Shown: piece after piece, positions 23,946 through 35,500 of the stretch
Position numbering within the stretch: position 1 is the stretch's first letter
Layout: every line of letters starts with the position of its first letter
Source: Aphis gossypii
Taxonomy: Eukaryota; Arthropoda; Insecta; Hemiptera; Aphididae
Direction of reading: 5' to 3'
NCBI RefSeq assembly: GCF_020184175.1
Contig: NW_026083094.1
Span: 34,868 to 98,867 of the forward strand
Length of the DNA stretch: 64,000 nt
Made by a program: the position numbers and the translations under genes
Notes under the pieces: model-generated
Seen by the model: only the letters and a program-made list of their open reading frames with translations
Database searches by the model: none
Told to the model about the DNA's origin: nothing

Positions 23946-24418
23946 GAAAAACCCTAAAAACAGAAAATATAGTGAAAATTGGCTATTACTTTGTATGCTA
24001 TTCCAAATAAGGTATAATTTAAGAAATGCTTTAATATTAACTATGCTTTTAATTTCAGATCCCCTAGTAGTTATAAGTTTTTAAGAGACCAAAATATTTT
24101 GCCCCTGCCCTGTGTAAATACAATCAGAAAACATTTACTTGCTGTAGAAATTGGGTGTGGGTTTGATAATATTTTTTTTAAGCTTCTGAAAAAGAAATTT
24201 GATTTAAAATCAGAACAACAGATACAAGGAGTAATAGTACTCGATGAGATTTTTTTAAGAGAAAATATATGTGTAAATAGTCGAACTTTAACATATATGG
24301 GACTGGAAGATTTCGGAGAAGAATTGAATAATACTAATAGTTCACAAAAGGCCAATGACGCTTTAGTCTTCATGTGGCAAAGTTTAGCTGATAATTTTGT
24401 TTCTTTATCGGCTGTATA
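23946..24418 (+). pseudogene. P-transposase fragment, two exons
   Basis: The plus strand reads NPKNRKYSENWLLLCMLFQIR across an exon end at about 24010, then a 48-bp intron (gtataa...ttcag), then SPSSYKFLRDQNILPLPC and VLDEIFLRENI through ALVFMWQSLADNF. This matches exons 6 and 7 of the P gene at 16257-17077, with the intron at the same place. It ends at a TAG (24418) where the homologue continues. It is a separate copy in the opposite orientation, next to the LTR. Confidence 0.85.
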
Positions 24419-24434
24419 GTGACAATACATTAGT

Positions 24435-26148
24435 TGATTAAAACTAGATTTTTATCAATTTTACCAAGGTTTTTTTTTCAGTGTAATAGTGATTTTATTC
24501 TATTCAATAAAATAATTTATTGATTTAAATATAACAATTTGTTACCTATATAAAATTATTATCACTCTAATAATTAAAATGAATATTATTCATAATTTAC
24601 TAATACATATACCTATATATAGTATATACTCGTGTTTTAAGGATATAAATAACATTTATTCATATAAAGTACATAATCATAAAAAATATATAAACAAATA
24701 AAATATATACATATAATAATAATACATAAGTGATTATTAAACAAAATAATTTTAATTTTATATTAATATGCGATATAACAATACATAGGTAATAAAGATG
24801 AAGAATATGAAATAGAAATATTATAATACATGTTAATATTCTAATTATATTTTATAGTAAAATAATTGTGTTAATAGTTTTAGATTCTGAACGGAGTTAT
24901 GAATGTATTGATTTTACAATGATGTATGTTTTTTTTTTTTTTTGTGTCTGTGTAAAGCATAACTCGGACTCGTTCATTTCGCTGCCAGACTATTCGCCGC
25001 CATCGTTTCGACACTATCATTCGCCGCCATCGTTTCGCCGCTATCGTTTTTCCGCCATTCAATTTAAAATGTTTTAAAAACTTTCGTCAGGTATTTGGAC
25101 ATTTCCCCCCGTGAATTTTAGCTGTAGGTACATGTAAATTTCCCCTCTGAATCAATATTATATCTTTTTTACACATAATAATATATTATAGACCAACAAT
25201 ATTTCGGAAGGGTGGAATAATAAATTTACAACACTAGTGCGCATTAATCATCCAAATATTTGGCTATTTATTGAAGCTCTACAGCAGATGAGCAACTTTA
25301 GTGCACCAAAAAAAATTTAAATTATAGAGCAGGAAGTTTTCGTAATAATTTTGATAATGAAGTAATGAATAATGATTAAATTAAAAAAGTTATGTGAACT
25401 ACGTTTTTCAAATAAGTAATGATATTTACCATTTTTAATTTTTATATTAAAAAGAAGACTTTTCGCGACCCATCGGTTGAAGATCACTGTTCTACATTAT
25501 AGTAGAGTGAAATTATTATATGAGGAGTTTGTATAATGTAAACAGCTATTTTAAAATTTGTATAAAACAGTTAAATATTTTTATTTATATTTGTAAAATA
25601 ACTATGTTACTACGTTATATTATATGAGAAATTAAATATTATTATATTTATTAAAACAGTGATTTTGATACATGTATTTTAATTCCATGTTCTTGAATAA
25701 ACTCTAACAAATGTAAGTGCAAGTTTAAAACCATTTTAGATACCTAATTCGACAACTCGTTGGATTTTATTAAGTTATCACTATAACTACAAGTCTACAA
25801 CTAGTACTTAGTCTGTAACAGTAATATAAATATTAATTTGTAGTCATTGTCATTGAGCATAGTAGCATAGATGATAAATAAATATTTTATATTATAGACG
25901 TAAAACCACAGAATAGATGAAAGCAGAATGGACACTCTTTTAAAATTTACATGGGGTCTTATGGGAGTACGATAGTTTTGAGCTGAATGACACTCAGTGT
26001 TACCACCAATACAAGGAAAAACAAAAATTGTACATAATCCATTGTACCATACAAAAATTTCATCTCGGTGGTTGATTTGAACTCTAAATGTAGCGTGTAT
26101 AAATGTATATATAATATATGTAATATGTATGTTTATATGTAATATATA
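24435..26148. other. Gene-free stretch with repeats
   Basis: No supported gene. A T-rich run at 24929-24944 precedes a GC-rich degenerate minisatellite at 24984-25070 (ttcgccgccatcg units), related in inverse orientation to 60165-60260. Positions 25902-26013 copy the 5' end of the second P element (accacagaatagatgaaagc and a cactcagtgtt word), and are probably a non-autonomous relative. Confidence 0.55.
24984..25070. repeat. Degenerate GC-rich minisatellite (TTCGCCGCCATCG units)
   Basis: Four to five imperfect units of about 13-18 bp in an otherwise AT-rich area. The complementary motif recurs at about 60165-60260. Confidence 0.7.
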
Positions 26149-26429
26149 TGTTAAGGTGTATGACCGCATGGCAGTAAATGTTGACAGTCACCGGTGTATG
26201 TCGACATTTACTAATCATTTTGGTGAATGTTATCAATTATTTCAAATATTTAACAATGCGGACATTTACCAGTATTTGTTGACATACGCAATAGTTATTT
26301 AGTGAATGTTGATATGTCTAATAATATATATAATCAAATAGATAGCTAATAAATTCATAAATAAATGTAATTTGACAAATTAATTTTTTAATATTTAAGT
26401 TTAGGTAGCATAATATGATTTATTAAGTT

Positions 26430-27540
26430 TTATTTATTACAACATGGTAAACTATCGTGGCATTTACTGTTACAAAGTATTCCCCCATTCTTACAATTAC
26501 ATTTTTTTGTATTACATTTTTTTTTACAATTGCATCGTATATAACCTTGGCCACCACTTTTGGAAGCAGCTGTCGATACCTGTCTCAAAGACATTGTTTT
26601 ATCGGATAAAACGTCGTTTAACGATATCAATTTTTCTTTGCACACTGCAAATTGATTTCGAGTGTACAGCTGACTGATAATTCCATATTTTGTTCCTAAT
26701 TTGTAGAAGTCATTATCAACGTCCATTATAACAGCCAAGATATTTTGGTAATCCATACGTCCTCGATCGATATCTGGAACACGCACTCGAACAGTATCAC
26801 CCACTTGAGCAGTCGGAAAATTTTGGTTTGACAATCGCAGCATAACACTTGCTTGTGTTTGAAGTCCATTTAGTGCCAAAGCTCTATTCTTAATTGTATT
26901 CTCCTTTCTTTCATTTATATCTTTTAAACACAAAATATTTGTTTAAATTATTTTTGTAATAGGTATTATTATTTTAAATTACATACTTAATAATTCATTT
27001 TGGTTTTTGTCATCACTTTTATCGCTGAGCTTATCTTCATCATTATTTGCTTGATTGTCAAGATTTTCGTCGCTTTTATTGTTAGACTTTTCCTCTACCC
27101 CTTTCACGACGAACATACACAGTTGTGTAGGTTAGCGTGTGTCTAATTAAAAACGAATATAAAATCATACAGTGATCAGTTTTAAAACGATCCTACACAA
27201 ATGTGCAGGTTTTTTCGGACCCTCTAAAAACCTGGATCTTTTTTTTTAATTTTTACAACTTTTTATTGTTAAAATGGAATCTGTATACAAACATGATAAC
27301 GTTTTAAATAACAACAAAATTTTAAACCATTTGAAAATCTTAAAAATAAACCTACACATTTGTGTAGGTTCGTAGTTTATTATCGCAATTAATTACTACT
27401 CATATTTATCGTAAAAAGTTAAAGTATATTTATATTTGAAATATTTTTAATAATATATTTTATGAAATATTTCTTTTAGTCTTCTTTTTAGTAAGACATA
27501 AACATGTAAAAAAAGTATGGTAAAAAGGTAAAAAAAATTG

Positions 27541-27573
<33 letters not shown>

Positions 27574-30500
27574 TTATTTTATATGAAACATTCTAAAACA
27601 GTTGTTTTTAGGAGTAAGACACAAATAAACATTGCATTTGCTACATCTGTTTCTGGTTCTGCTTTTACATCCCTCTCTTCTACAGTTCCGGGCAGTGTTT
27701 AAACTGTCAGTTTCTGGCCAGTGATCATACGCATCATAACGCTAAATAAAATATAATAAAATAAATAACATTTTGAATAAAAGATAGTATAAATTTAAAT
27801 ATTTCACCTTTTTTTCAGTTGGAATAGGTGCTCTAAAATTTTGAACTTTGTTTGGAGGTTCTTCATTTGCATCGACAGGATTATAATCTGCATTTGGTCG
27901 TTTGTTGTTTATTGGCATTGAAAGCCATTCTTTAGCGATATTGATTTTGAACTCCATTAAATCTTTTATGTTTTTTTTTGGAATTTGCATTTTAGTTGCA
28001 TCTTCTTTGTACTCCATCCAAACATTGACTATTGCTAAGTCTATGAAGTGTATTGCAATTTTTACCGTCCACTTCTTAGATTTAAACCATGTGCGGTAAG
28101 CTTCCATTTGTTGATTACACAAGTCAACGCCACCCATATTTTTATTATATGATACTACTACTGCAGGACAAGGAACATTTATCTCTTTATTTTCGGTTTT
28201 ACTCCACCTTTTAACTATTTGATGTGGTTCTGCACCTGTTGTTGTCGATACCATTGTTACACATTTACTGTCTTTCCATTTAATGGCAGTTAATTTCTGA
28301 TCAGCTCTTGTGAATTCCTCCCATACACCACGTTCAAATTTTTTGTCATTCGAAAAATGAACATTTTTCAAACGATTCTGCATGATTGTTCCCGTTGCAT
28401 GAATACCAATTTCATTTAATCGGTTCATCAATGGGACCGTTGTAAAATATCTATCAAAAAATAGTACTGATTCTTTGGGTATTGTTTTCGATAAATGTAG
28501 AACAACAGCGGGTCCTAACCCAAGAGAGCGGTCTTCAAAAGGAGTTTCAGCCCCTTGATATAGTTCAAAATCGAGAACCATTCCTGTAGTGGTCGTAATC
28601 ACAAAGTTTTTAAGTCCGACTGGACGTGGTTTATTTTTTACGAATTGCCGATAAGGACACCTGCCAGTAAAAGGTACCATCTGTTCGTCTATAGAATATA
28701 AACCAATGGATCGAGGTATATTTCTACACGCATTTCGAACAAATTCGATCAACGGTTGAACTTTCCAAAATTTACTTTTGTCGTTTGGACGACGGTTATT
28801 TACGTCAACAAAATGTAAATGTGTGCGTATAGCTAGAAACCTATCTCTTGTGATTGCAGAAGATATGAGATCCAAAGCGATACCTCTCTGCTAGTACATA
28901 AAAAATCGAGGATATTTAATAATTTCCATCAATGCCTGGGCACCATAAAATACTTTTATTTCATTGGCAGTGGCCCTGAATTCTTTCCCCTTTGTACTAA
29001 ATGCATACATGTTAGTATATAGCGCAGCTTCTTCGAAATGTAAATCTGGTAAATATTTTTCTACATAACTAATAGGTGAACCTAATTCAATACAATTCTG
29101 AGGGCCATTAAATTCGGGTAGTGGTACACCCAGAAAAGGCACTTGGCTCCATCCAATATTTGATGTTGATTGTGTACTAGTTTGAGTTGGTACTTCTGTA
29201 TCATTTGTATTTAAACTGACATCTAAATTATTTTTATTATTACCTTCGTTATTGGTTAATGTATCTTGATCTTTGTCAAAATCTGATCCAGAATCCGATT
29301 GACCTGCATAATTTTTAGGTAAAGGTTGCCACGTTGTATCAAAATCCGAATCATCACCACTAAAATCGTCTATTTCCGATTCTTCATTTAAAGCGGTTAA
29401 AATATCGGTTGCATTTAACTTAGCACGACGCATTTTAACAAAAAATTAAAACAAAATGCAAAGACACGAAAAGAATACTAACCTACACACTTGTGTAGGT
29501 TAACTTAAGCCGTCTGAACCGAAGGAACTACTAACGATAACTGTGTATGTTTTAAATTATAAGAATCGTCACTACGTACCGAAAAATATTATATAATAAT
29601 GCCAACACAAATAACAGTTTGTAAACGATAATTTAATGTGACGAGAAATGGTATTGAATAGGCCAGACGAAAATTCCAAACAAATGATTATTTTTAGAAA
29701 TATTAAATTCGTTTATTTTTGTACAGATAAGGAATAACCTGCACAATCGTGTGGTTAAGGTTTAAACGTTCTATTTGAATTATGTTAGTCTACAAAATTT
29801 TAAGAAACCAACCACACATTTGTGTAGGTTCGTTAATACCTATTACTAAAATCAATTAATCAGTCAGTACTGAAGATAGTATAGATTTACATACACGATT
29901 TTGTGTGCTAGTTGTAAAACACATTAAAACAAAAATCAATGCTCGTCGTGAAAGGGCTACTTTATTTTCATCACTTCCTTTATTTTCTGGGTTAGTTTGA
30001 GGGGCTGTCAAAAATTTTTTTTATTTAGTTACTATATATCGATCACACTTTATGCATATAAGGTGTCCCTGCATATTAATATATTTAATTTAATTTTATA
30101 ATTTATACTCACTTATAGACTGAAGTACTTGTTCTAACTCTTCTTCTGTTGCTAGTTTTTCTATTTGTTCTCGTGAAATAGAAGATGTTAAAAGACCTCT
30201 TTGTGCTTTAGTGCCAAACATAGCTTCGTATGGCGTTTGCTTAATACCTTGATGATACGTCGTATTTTTTGTAAATTGGACAAATGGTAATGCTTCTGAC
30301 CATTTTGTAGTGTCATTATCTTCCATCATAGCTCTCAGTATATTTTGGAAATCTTGGTTTGCCCTTTCGATAAATCCTTGTGTTTGGCTGTGGCGTGGTT
30401 TACCATGCACAATTTTCACACCATCCCACATTGAACACAGCTCTGATATAACTTTATTTACAAACTCTCGACCATTGTCGGAATGTAAAATATTTGGCGC

Positions 30501-31145
30501 ACCGAAAATAAGAAATATATTTAATAAGTGATGTGCAACTTCTTCTGCAGTTTTAGATTTTAGAGGTCTTAATTGAATAAATTTGGTTAGGTGATCCTGA
30601 TAATTTAATATAAATTTAAATTCACCATCTTTGCAAGTTTGCATATCTACTAAGTCTACTTGACACCGGGAATTAAGTTCACGACTTATAATAGGTTTAA
30701 TTACAATACCTTTTTTTGGAACTTTTTGTTTGGTTTGGCATTGAACACATAAACTTAAAAATAACATAACAACTTCATATGTTATATTTTTGAATTTGTT
30801 CTGCAATTCGTTCATCATTCTGGTTCGCCCTCCATGACCAATTTTTATATGAGCTTCGTACATAATATCGTATAGTTCTTCGTTCTTAACATAGTAAATA
30901 ATTTTAGTTTCACCTTCTTTTAACGGGACGATTAGTTTATGATTATCCATAATATTCATAACGTCAAACCGATTTAATCGTCTGTAATCACTTCGTTGTT
31001 TATTTATTTTTGCTTTAGCATTTATAACTTCACTTATATATTTATTATATTTTTCAGTGCTTAAATAAAAACAATTATCTTCCCTTTTTTTTAATAAAAG
31101 TGCACTAAACTTTTCATAAAAAATATCTTTTATACTTTTATCCAT
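26430..31145 (-). CDS. Ginger integrase/transposase (KRBA2-like), 3 exons, interrupted by piggyBac
   Basis: Exon 1 (31145-30113) starts MDKSIKDIF. It has an HHCC zinc-binding module (EAHIKIGHGGR ... CVQCQTK), then a DDE integrase core: CQVDLVDMQT, LHSDNGREFVN, and GFIERANQDFQ. Exon 2 runs from 30004 to 26987 but is split by the piggyBac (27099-29956); removing it and one CTAC restores an acidic linker in frame (DENKVEEKSNN). Exon 3 (26920-26430) has a basic, chromo/SH3-like part (QVGDTVRVRVPDIDRGR) and ends in a Cys-rich CXC-type tail (CNCKKKCNTKKCNCK). No other stop or shift was seen, so the gene looks intact apart from the insertion. KRBA2/SCAND3-like proteins of animals derive from such integrases. 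Confidence 0.87.
27117..27370. repeat. Three subterminal palindromic repeats, left end of piggyBac
   Basis: Variants of ACCTACACATTTGTGTAGGT occur at 27117-27133, 27192-27210 and 27351-27370. The third copy is near-perfect as a palindrome. Confidence 0.85.
27541..27572. repeat. (AAT)n microsatellite in piggyBac 3' region
   Basis: About ten AAT units directly after the stop codon of the piggyBac gene. Confidence 0.9.
27574..29433 (-). pseudogene. piggyBac transposase, one nonsense mutation, C-terminal Cys-rich domain on exon 2
   Basis: Exon 1 is 29433-27808 and exon 2 is 27741-27574. It starts MRRAKLNATDI with an acidic N-terminus. The DDD core is visible: LYSIDEQMVPFTGR, LFFDRYFTTVPL, and MGGVDLCNQ. 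After a 66-bp intron (gtgaaa...tttag) exon 2 encodes the cysteine-rich finger (CRREGCKSRTRNRCSKC, then LCLTPKNNCF) and the stop at 27574. A TAG at 28893-28891 replaces a residue in the conserved YWQRGIA-like region (reads MY*QRGIALDL), very likely a former Trp codon. Otherwise the frame is clean, so inactivation looks recent. Confidence 0.9.
29481..29830. repeat. Three subterminal palindromic repeats, right end of piggyBac
   Basis: Copies at 29481-29500 (perfectly palindromic arms acctacaca / tgtgtaggt), 29736-29756 and 29811-29830. They mirror the three copies at the other end and are plausible transposase-binding sites. Confidence 0.85.
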
Positions 31146-32084
31146 TATTAATTTTAATTCGAAAATAATATTAATAAAATATTACACTAAGGCCCGTTGT
31201 ATTACAGTATTACACTTAACTGTTGCGCCCGGTTTAGAAAACGCGTCGATACTGACGAGGGTATATTTATATTATATTATCTAGCAAACGATTGACAATC
31301 GGATTGTCTCATGCGATAACATTACTAACGTCCAAACGTCTCTAATGTATATTGTGACTGAACGATAATGTCTTAATTTTACAAAATAACACAAAAATAC
31401 TTTTTACATACATAGTGATTCAAGTGTGGTCAACCTTTACCAAACACTAACTGTAAATGTCAACAATCACCGGTGTATGAATGCGTTAAGACAATTTCGT
31501 CAACATTCACTACGATTTTTGGTAAATGTCAACCTACACCGGCGACTGTCAACATTCGCCTACTGCGGTGATACACCTTAACATATACATAGAGATAGAA
31601 TAGTCGCCTAATTTGAAACATTTATGACATTTTGTAATTCTTTTGCTAATTTTTCTGTTAGATTTTCATGAAACTGTATTACCACAGAATAGATGACAAA
31701 GATACCTAGCCATCTAAGCTACAATTTTACAGAACATTTTTTTAAAATCTGTAATTTTTATTCTGAAATATTTTAACTTAAGTAAAACTCATTAAGTGGT
31801 CCAATATAGGCAACTGGTATCTTAAAATGAACTAACTACCTGAGCCTTTTATAAAAACAATCAAAATAATAACTTATTAAAATTTTCTTTTCAGTCCACA
31901 AACCAATAGGACCATTACTGTAAACAGATTAATATCACAATGTTATTAATTAAATGCTGTTAGCAAATTAAAAGTCCAACCTTAACTTATTTAAAATATA
32001 ACATTAAAATATAATCAAAGAGATAATTCATTTATCATTAAAGAGATAATTTTTTGATTTTTTTTTTTTTTTTTGTACAGTCGT

Positions 32085-32230
32085 AAAACCGGATTCATCA
32101 ACATTATAAATTGTACTTGCATTTATTTTATTTTCATTGTTTTTTCTGTATTAAAATTATGAACCAATGAAAATTTTTCAGCAATGTCAAAAGCTAATTT
32201 TCTTTTATCAATTATTGTAAAACCGACCAA
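32085..32230 (-). pseudogene. Pogo/jerky-type DDE_1 transposase fragment
   Basis: The minus strand reads KLAFDIAEKFSLVHNF and, after a frame change, ASTIYNVDESGFTTVQK, the region around the first catalytic Asp of pogo/Tigger-like transposases. Fewer than 50 residues remain. It lies between the 3' end of the lineage B P gene and the element's terminus, so it may be a captured or nested relic. Confidence 0.65.
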
Positions 32231-32517
32231 AAAATAAAAATAAAATATTTCAATATGTACACATTATTTAATTTATTTTATTTAATACAAAGAGTAAATC
32301 AACATAAATGAAAACATACAAAAATTATTTAAAAAATTATATACATAATACATTATTATATTTAAAAAATTTACAAATGAGTTAGAATAGTTAATTTCCT
32401 ATTCTTCATTTTTTTTCAGACATTAAATTTCTATTTAAAAATTTGATAGCTGTAAATATTCTAAACCTTGTAAACAAATTAATTAAAAACAATTTATCAA
32501 AAAACTCACAAGGGTGG

Positions 32518-35500
32518 TTAAAAGGTACATTGCAAAAAAAAATTTTTTAATTCGGCCCCAACTCCATCTACAATAGCAATTGTAGGAAAGTTATTAATAA
32601 AAATATTCTCTAACTCATTAATATAATTGTAAAAAGTTTCATGCGGCATCATTAAATTCCCAATTGTTGAATGGTCACTAGTGGGGTATGCTTTATAGAA
32701 TGATAAAAGAAATGAATGATCCAACTGTTTTTGAGAATGTGCATAGTCAATACAAATCTGGCAAGTATGTTTCTCAATACATTTTTTCATAAGATACCCT
32801 GACACGTATGTTAATGTATTTTGTTCAGGAAGATTTAAAAGTCTATAATCAACTGTCCCTACACTTATGCCTTTACACTTGAAATGTTCGGTTTTTGGTT
32901 TTTCCAGAAAAATTGTTTTTTTCTGAGGTGGGTTCTATCGAACTTAGTATTTCATCAAAATCTTTTATACAATTAGCACCGGGGGAATGTTGAAAATAAC
33001 TTAGGTACAAAATTTTTTTAAATGCCCAAATAAATTGAATGAGTGTTGGGTTAAAAGAATTGCCTTGTTGCTGACGAAACGTGCAAAAAAGGTTCTCTAA
33101 GCAGTCTTGATTAAGTCTGTTTGTATAGAGGACAAATTTTTGGGATTTAGTTGGATTTAATAATGTCCACAAAAATTGCAGCCCTGAAATTGAGATCAAC
33201 CAACCATTGATAAAATTCATTCTATTTGTTTCATCAGAACCTTTGAATTTATTTATCACTTTTAAAGATCTAAATATACCTGCCATTTTATTTAAATGTG
33301 CAATTTGTAATTCAGTGTGTTTAAAAGGACGATTGTACTGTTTTCTATTTGGAATTTTTGATGTGTTAAATATGTCAAATAATTTGTCCATATCACTGAT
33401 AAAATCGATCGTAAATTGTGCAGAAGGCGGTAATATTTTGGAAATTAAAACTAATGACATCCCAGCAGCAACAGTATTACTAAAAACTTGTGTAGCTAAA
33501 TAGACTCTCATTTTCTCAAATGGACCCGGGTAAATATGAGCATATGTCAATTTGGGAGCCAAACGTAGATTGCACTCTGAATCATAATTGTAAAAAGATA
33601 TTAAATGGTCTTTAATAATAATATTGTTATTAATATGAAAGTCGTGTTTAAACAACATGTTTCGAGTAGGTTTTATCAGATGAGACGGGTCAAAAATGTA
33701 AGCAATTTGTACTGAATCTACTTCAAAATATGGTTTGCCAGGAGATACATACAGATTTTTTGCAAACTGAAAAAATTTGAGCCTTGATCTGTAATGAATG
33801 CTTTGATGTTTAATTTAATTTTTTATAAGCGGGAAATAGTTGAAAAAACAACATCTTTTTAATCATTACCGGAACAGCTATTAGAGATAAGAAAATATGA
33901 AATTGGGTGTTTCCAGTTATGATTTATGCCTCTAAGCATAAGTACGAGAGCATACTTAACAGGTTCATACTTTTTGCATTTATTTGTCTCATGAAACCCA
34001 ACTATTTTGTCTTTGTCGACTTTATAAAATAGATGAGTTTTAAGAGATATTTCATCTGCGCAAAGGACACAATCAAGAGCATCAGGTAATAAGCTATTAA
34101 TTTTATATGATAATAAATTAAAAAGAAAATCATTGAGTCCCGGTGTTATTTCATACCTACTAGTGACTCTTCTCAACTTTCGGCATGAGGGAAGGTAGAG
34201 GGCTTTTTGCATATTTCTGTACAATTTTGCACTTATAAAAAAAATACTAAGAGCTAATTGTTTAATATCATTAAAATATACCCTTTTGATTTTCTGTTTT
34301 TGTTGTCAATTTGTGATTTTACTATCAGACGTACAGTCGGTGAGCAGTATTTCTCAACGAATTTTAGACACGTCATGATAGAATAATCTTCGGCTAGCTC
34401 TGGATTAGAACTCAGTACAGACTCTAATTCTTTTCTCCTTTTCGTTTCTGCAAAGAGTTGTTTTCTGAGTTTCATTTTCCTCGGAGTTCGATCTGTTAGA
34501 GATGCTGGAGAAGACGTCGATACATCCGACATGGAAATTGTCGACAAGGCAGATGATGTATCTTCAATAAAAATTAAATAATACAATTTATAAATATATT
34601 ATATAATAATATAATTATTTTAAAAATGATTTTATAAATACATACCGGGTGTTGAACATGACAGCAAGCTGCAATCTTCCACTGCTAAATAGTCATCATT
34701 GGCAACATTTTCAACAGCCTGTTTCTCTATTGTACTTTCAAACAATGTCGGTACAGCATCAGGTTTAAGGCGGTTCTGTTGTTCATTTCGAAACATACAG
34801 TTTTCAAAGTGCATTGAACACAACCGATAATTTTTATTTAAAATTGAAGCATCAATTTTTTTTAGATGTGACAATCCACTGTTGTAAATCCAAACTTCAC
34901 ATCTATACAATTAAAAATTAATTTAATATTTATATTTTTGAAAATTTTTTTTACAAATGCTAAATAAATTAATGGTAGTTTAGTTCCCACGTGATTCTCT
35001 CCCCCCCCCCCAAAAAAAATGTGTTTTAAAGCACTGAATACTAGTCTAATTCAAAAATTCAAATAATTATTTTAGAAGTTAAGAGTTATAAATACCTTAA
35101 TACATTAAGTTTTTTACCCTGTGACCTAATTGAGCTTTTGCATAGCAAATCAAAGGACATTTTCGATTTGCGGAGCGGAGCGACGGCGACGAATGCCGAT
35201 ACACGTGTAGTCACATTTTTGGTTTAATTTTTTGAGTTTTTAAACAGTAAGTACGAAAATTAAAATATTTTTGCATATTTCTATCCATCATAAAAAACAT
35301 ATAATTTAAAAAAAAAAACAAAATTTAGTTTTTATTTAATTGTTTTAGAGTTTCTTTAGTATAACTTTTTAAGTAAAAAAAATGCGATAATTTTCAACGT
35401 TACACTTTTGTATTCTATACGTTGACCACCACATGGCCGTTGGCGGTCATTCAATAGGCATTTGTTATAAATAGGGCAGTGAAGTTATTGTATTAAAAAA

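Larger units (their letters stand above)
27099..29956 (-). mobile_element. piggyBac element, 2,858 bp, with non-TTAA target duplication CTAC
   Basis: The TIRs are CCCTTTCACGACGA at both ends. CTAC lies directly outside each end (27095-27098, 29957-29960). The empty site made by removing the element plus one CTAC gives an uninterrupted Ginger reading frame, which fixes the boundaries independently. It contains a piggyBac transposase gene with one nonsense codon, and palindromic subterminal repeats. Confidence 0.92.
26149..31583 (-). mobile_element. Ginger-type DNA transposon, 5.4 kb, TSD TATA, interrupted by a piggyBac
   Basis: The inverted ends start TGTTAAGGTGTAT and share further words (gaatgttgacagtc(a/g)ccggtgta) over about 60 bp. 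TATA flanks both ends (26145-26148, 31584-31587). Ginger elements are known for TGT...ACA ends, 4-bp TSDs and a retrovirus-like integrase gene, all seen here. The subterminal regions repeat 'aaatgt(t/c)gac' words several times. The TATA TSD in AT-rich DNA is weak evidence alone; the TIR match carries the call. Confidence 0.85.
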
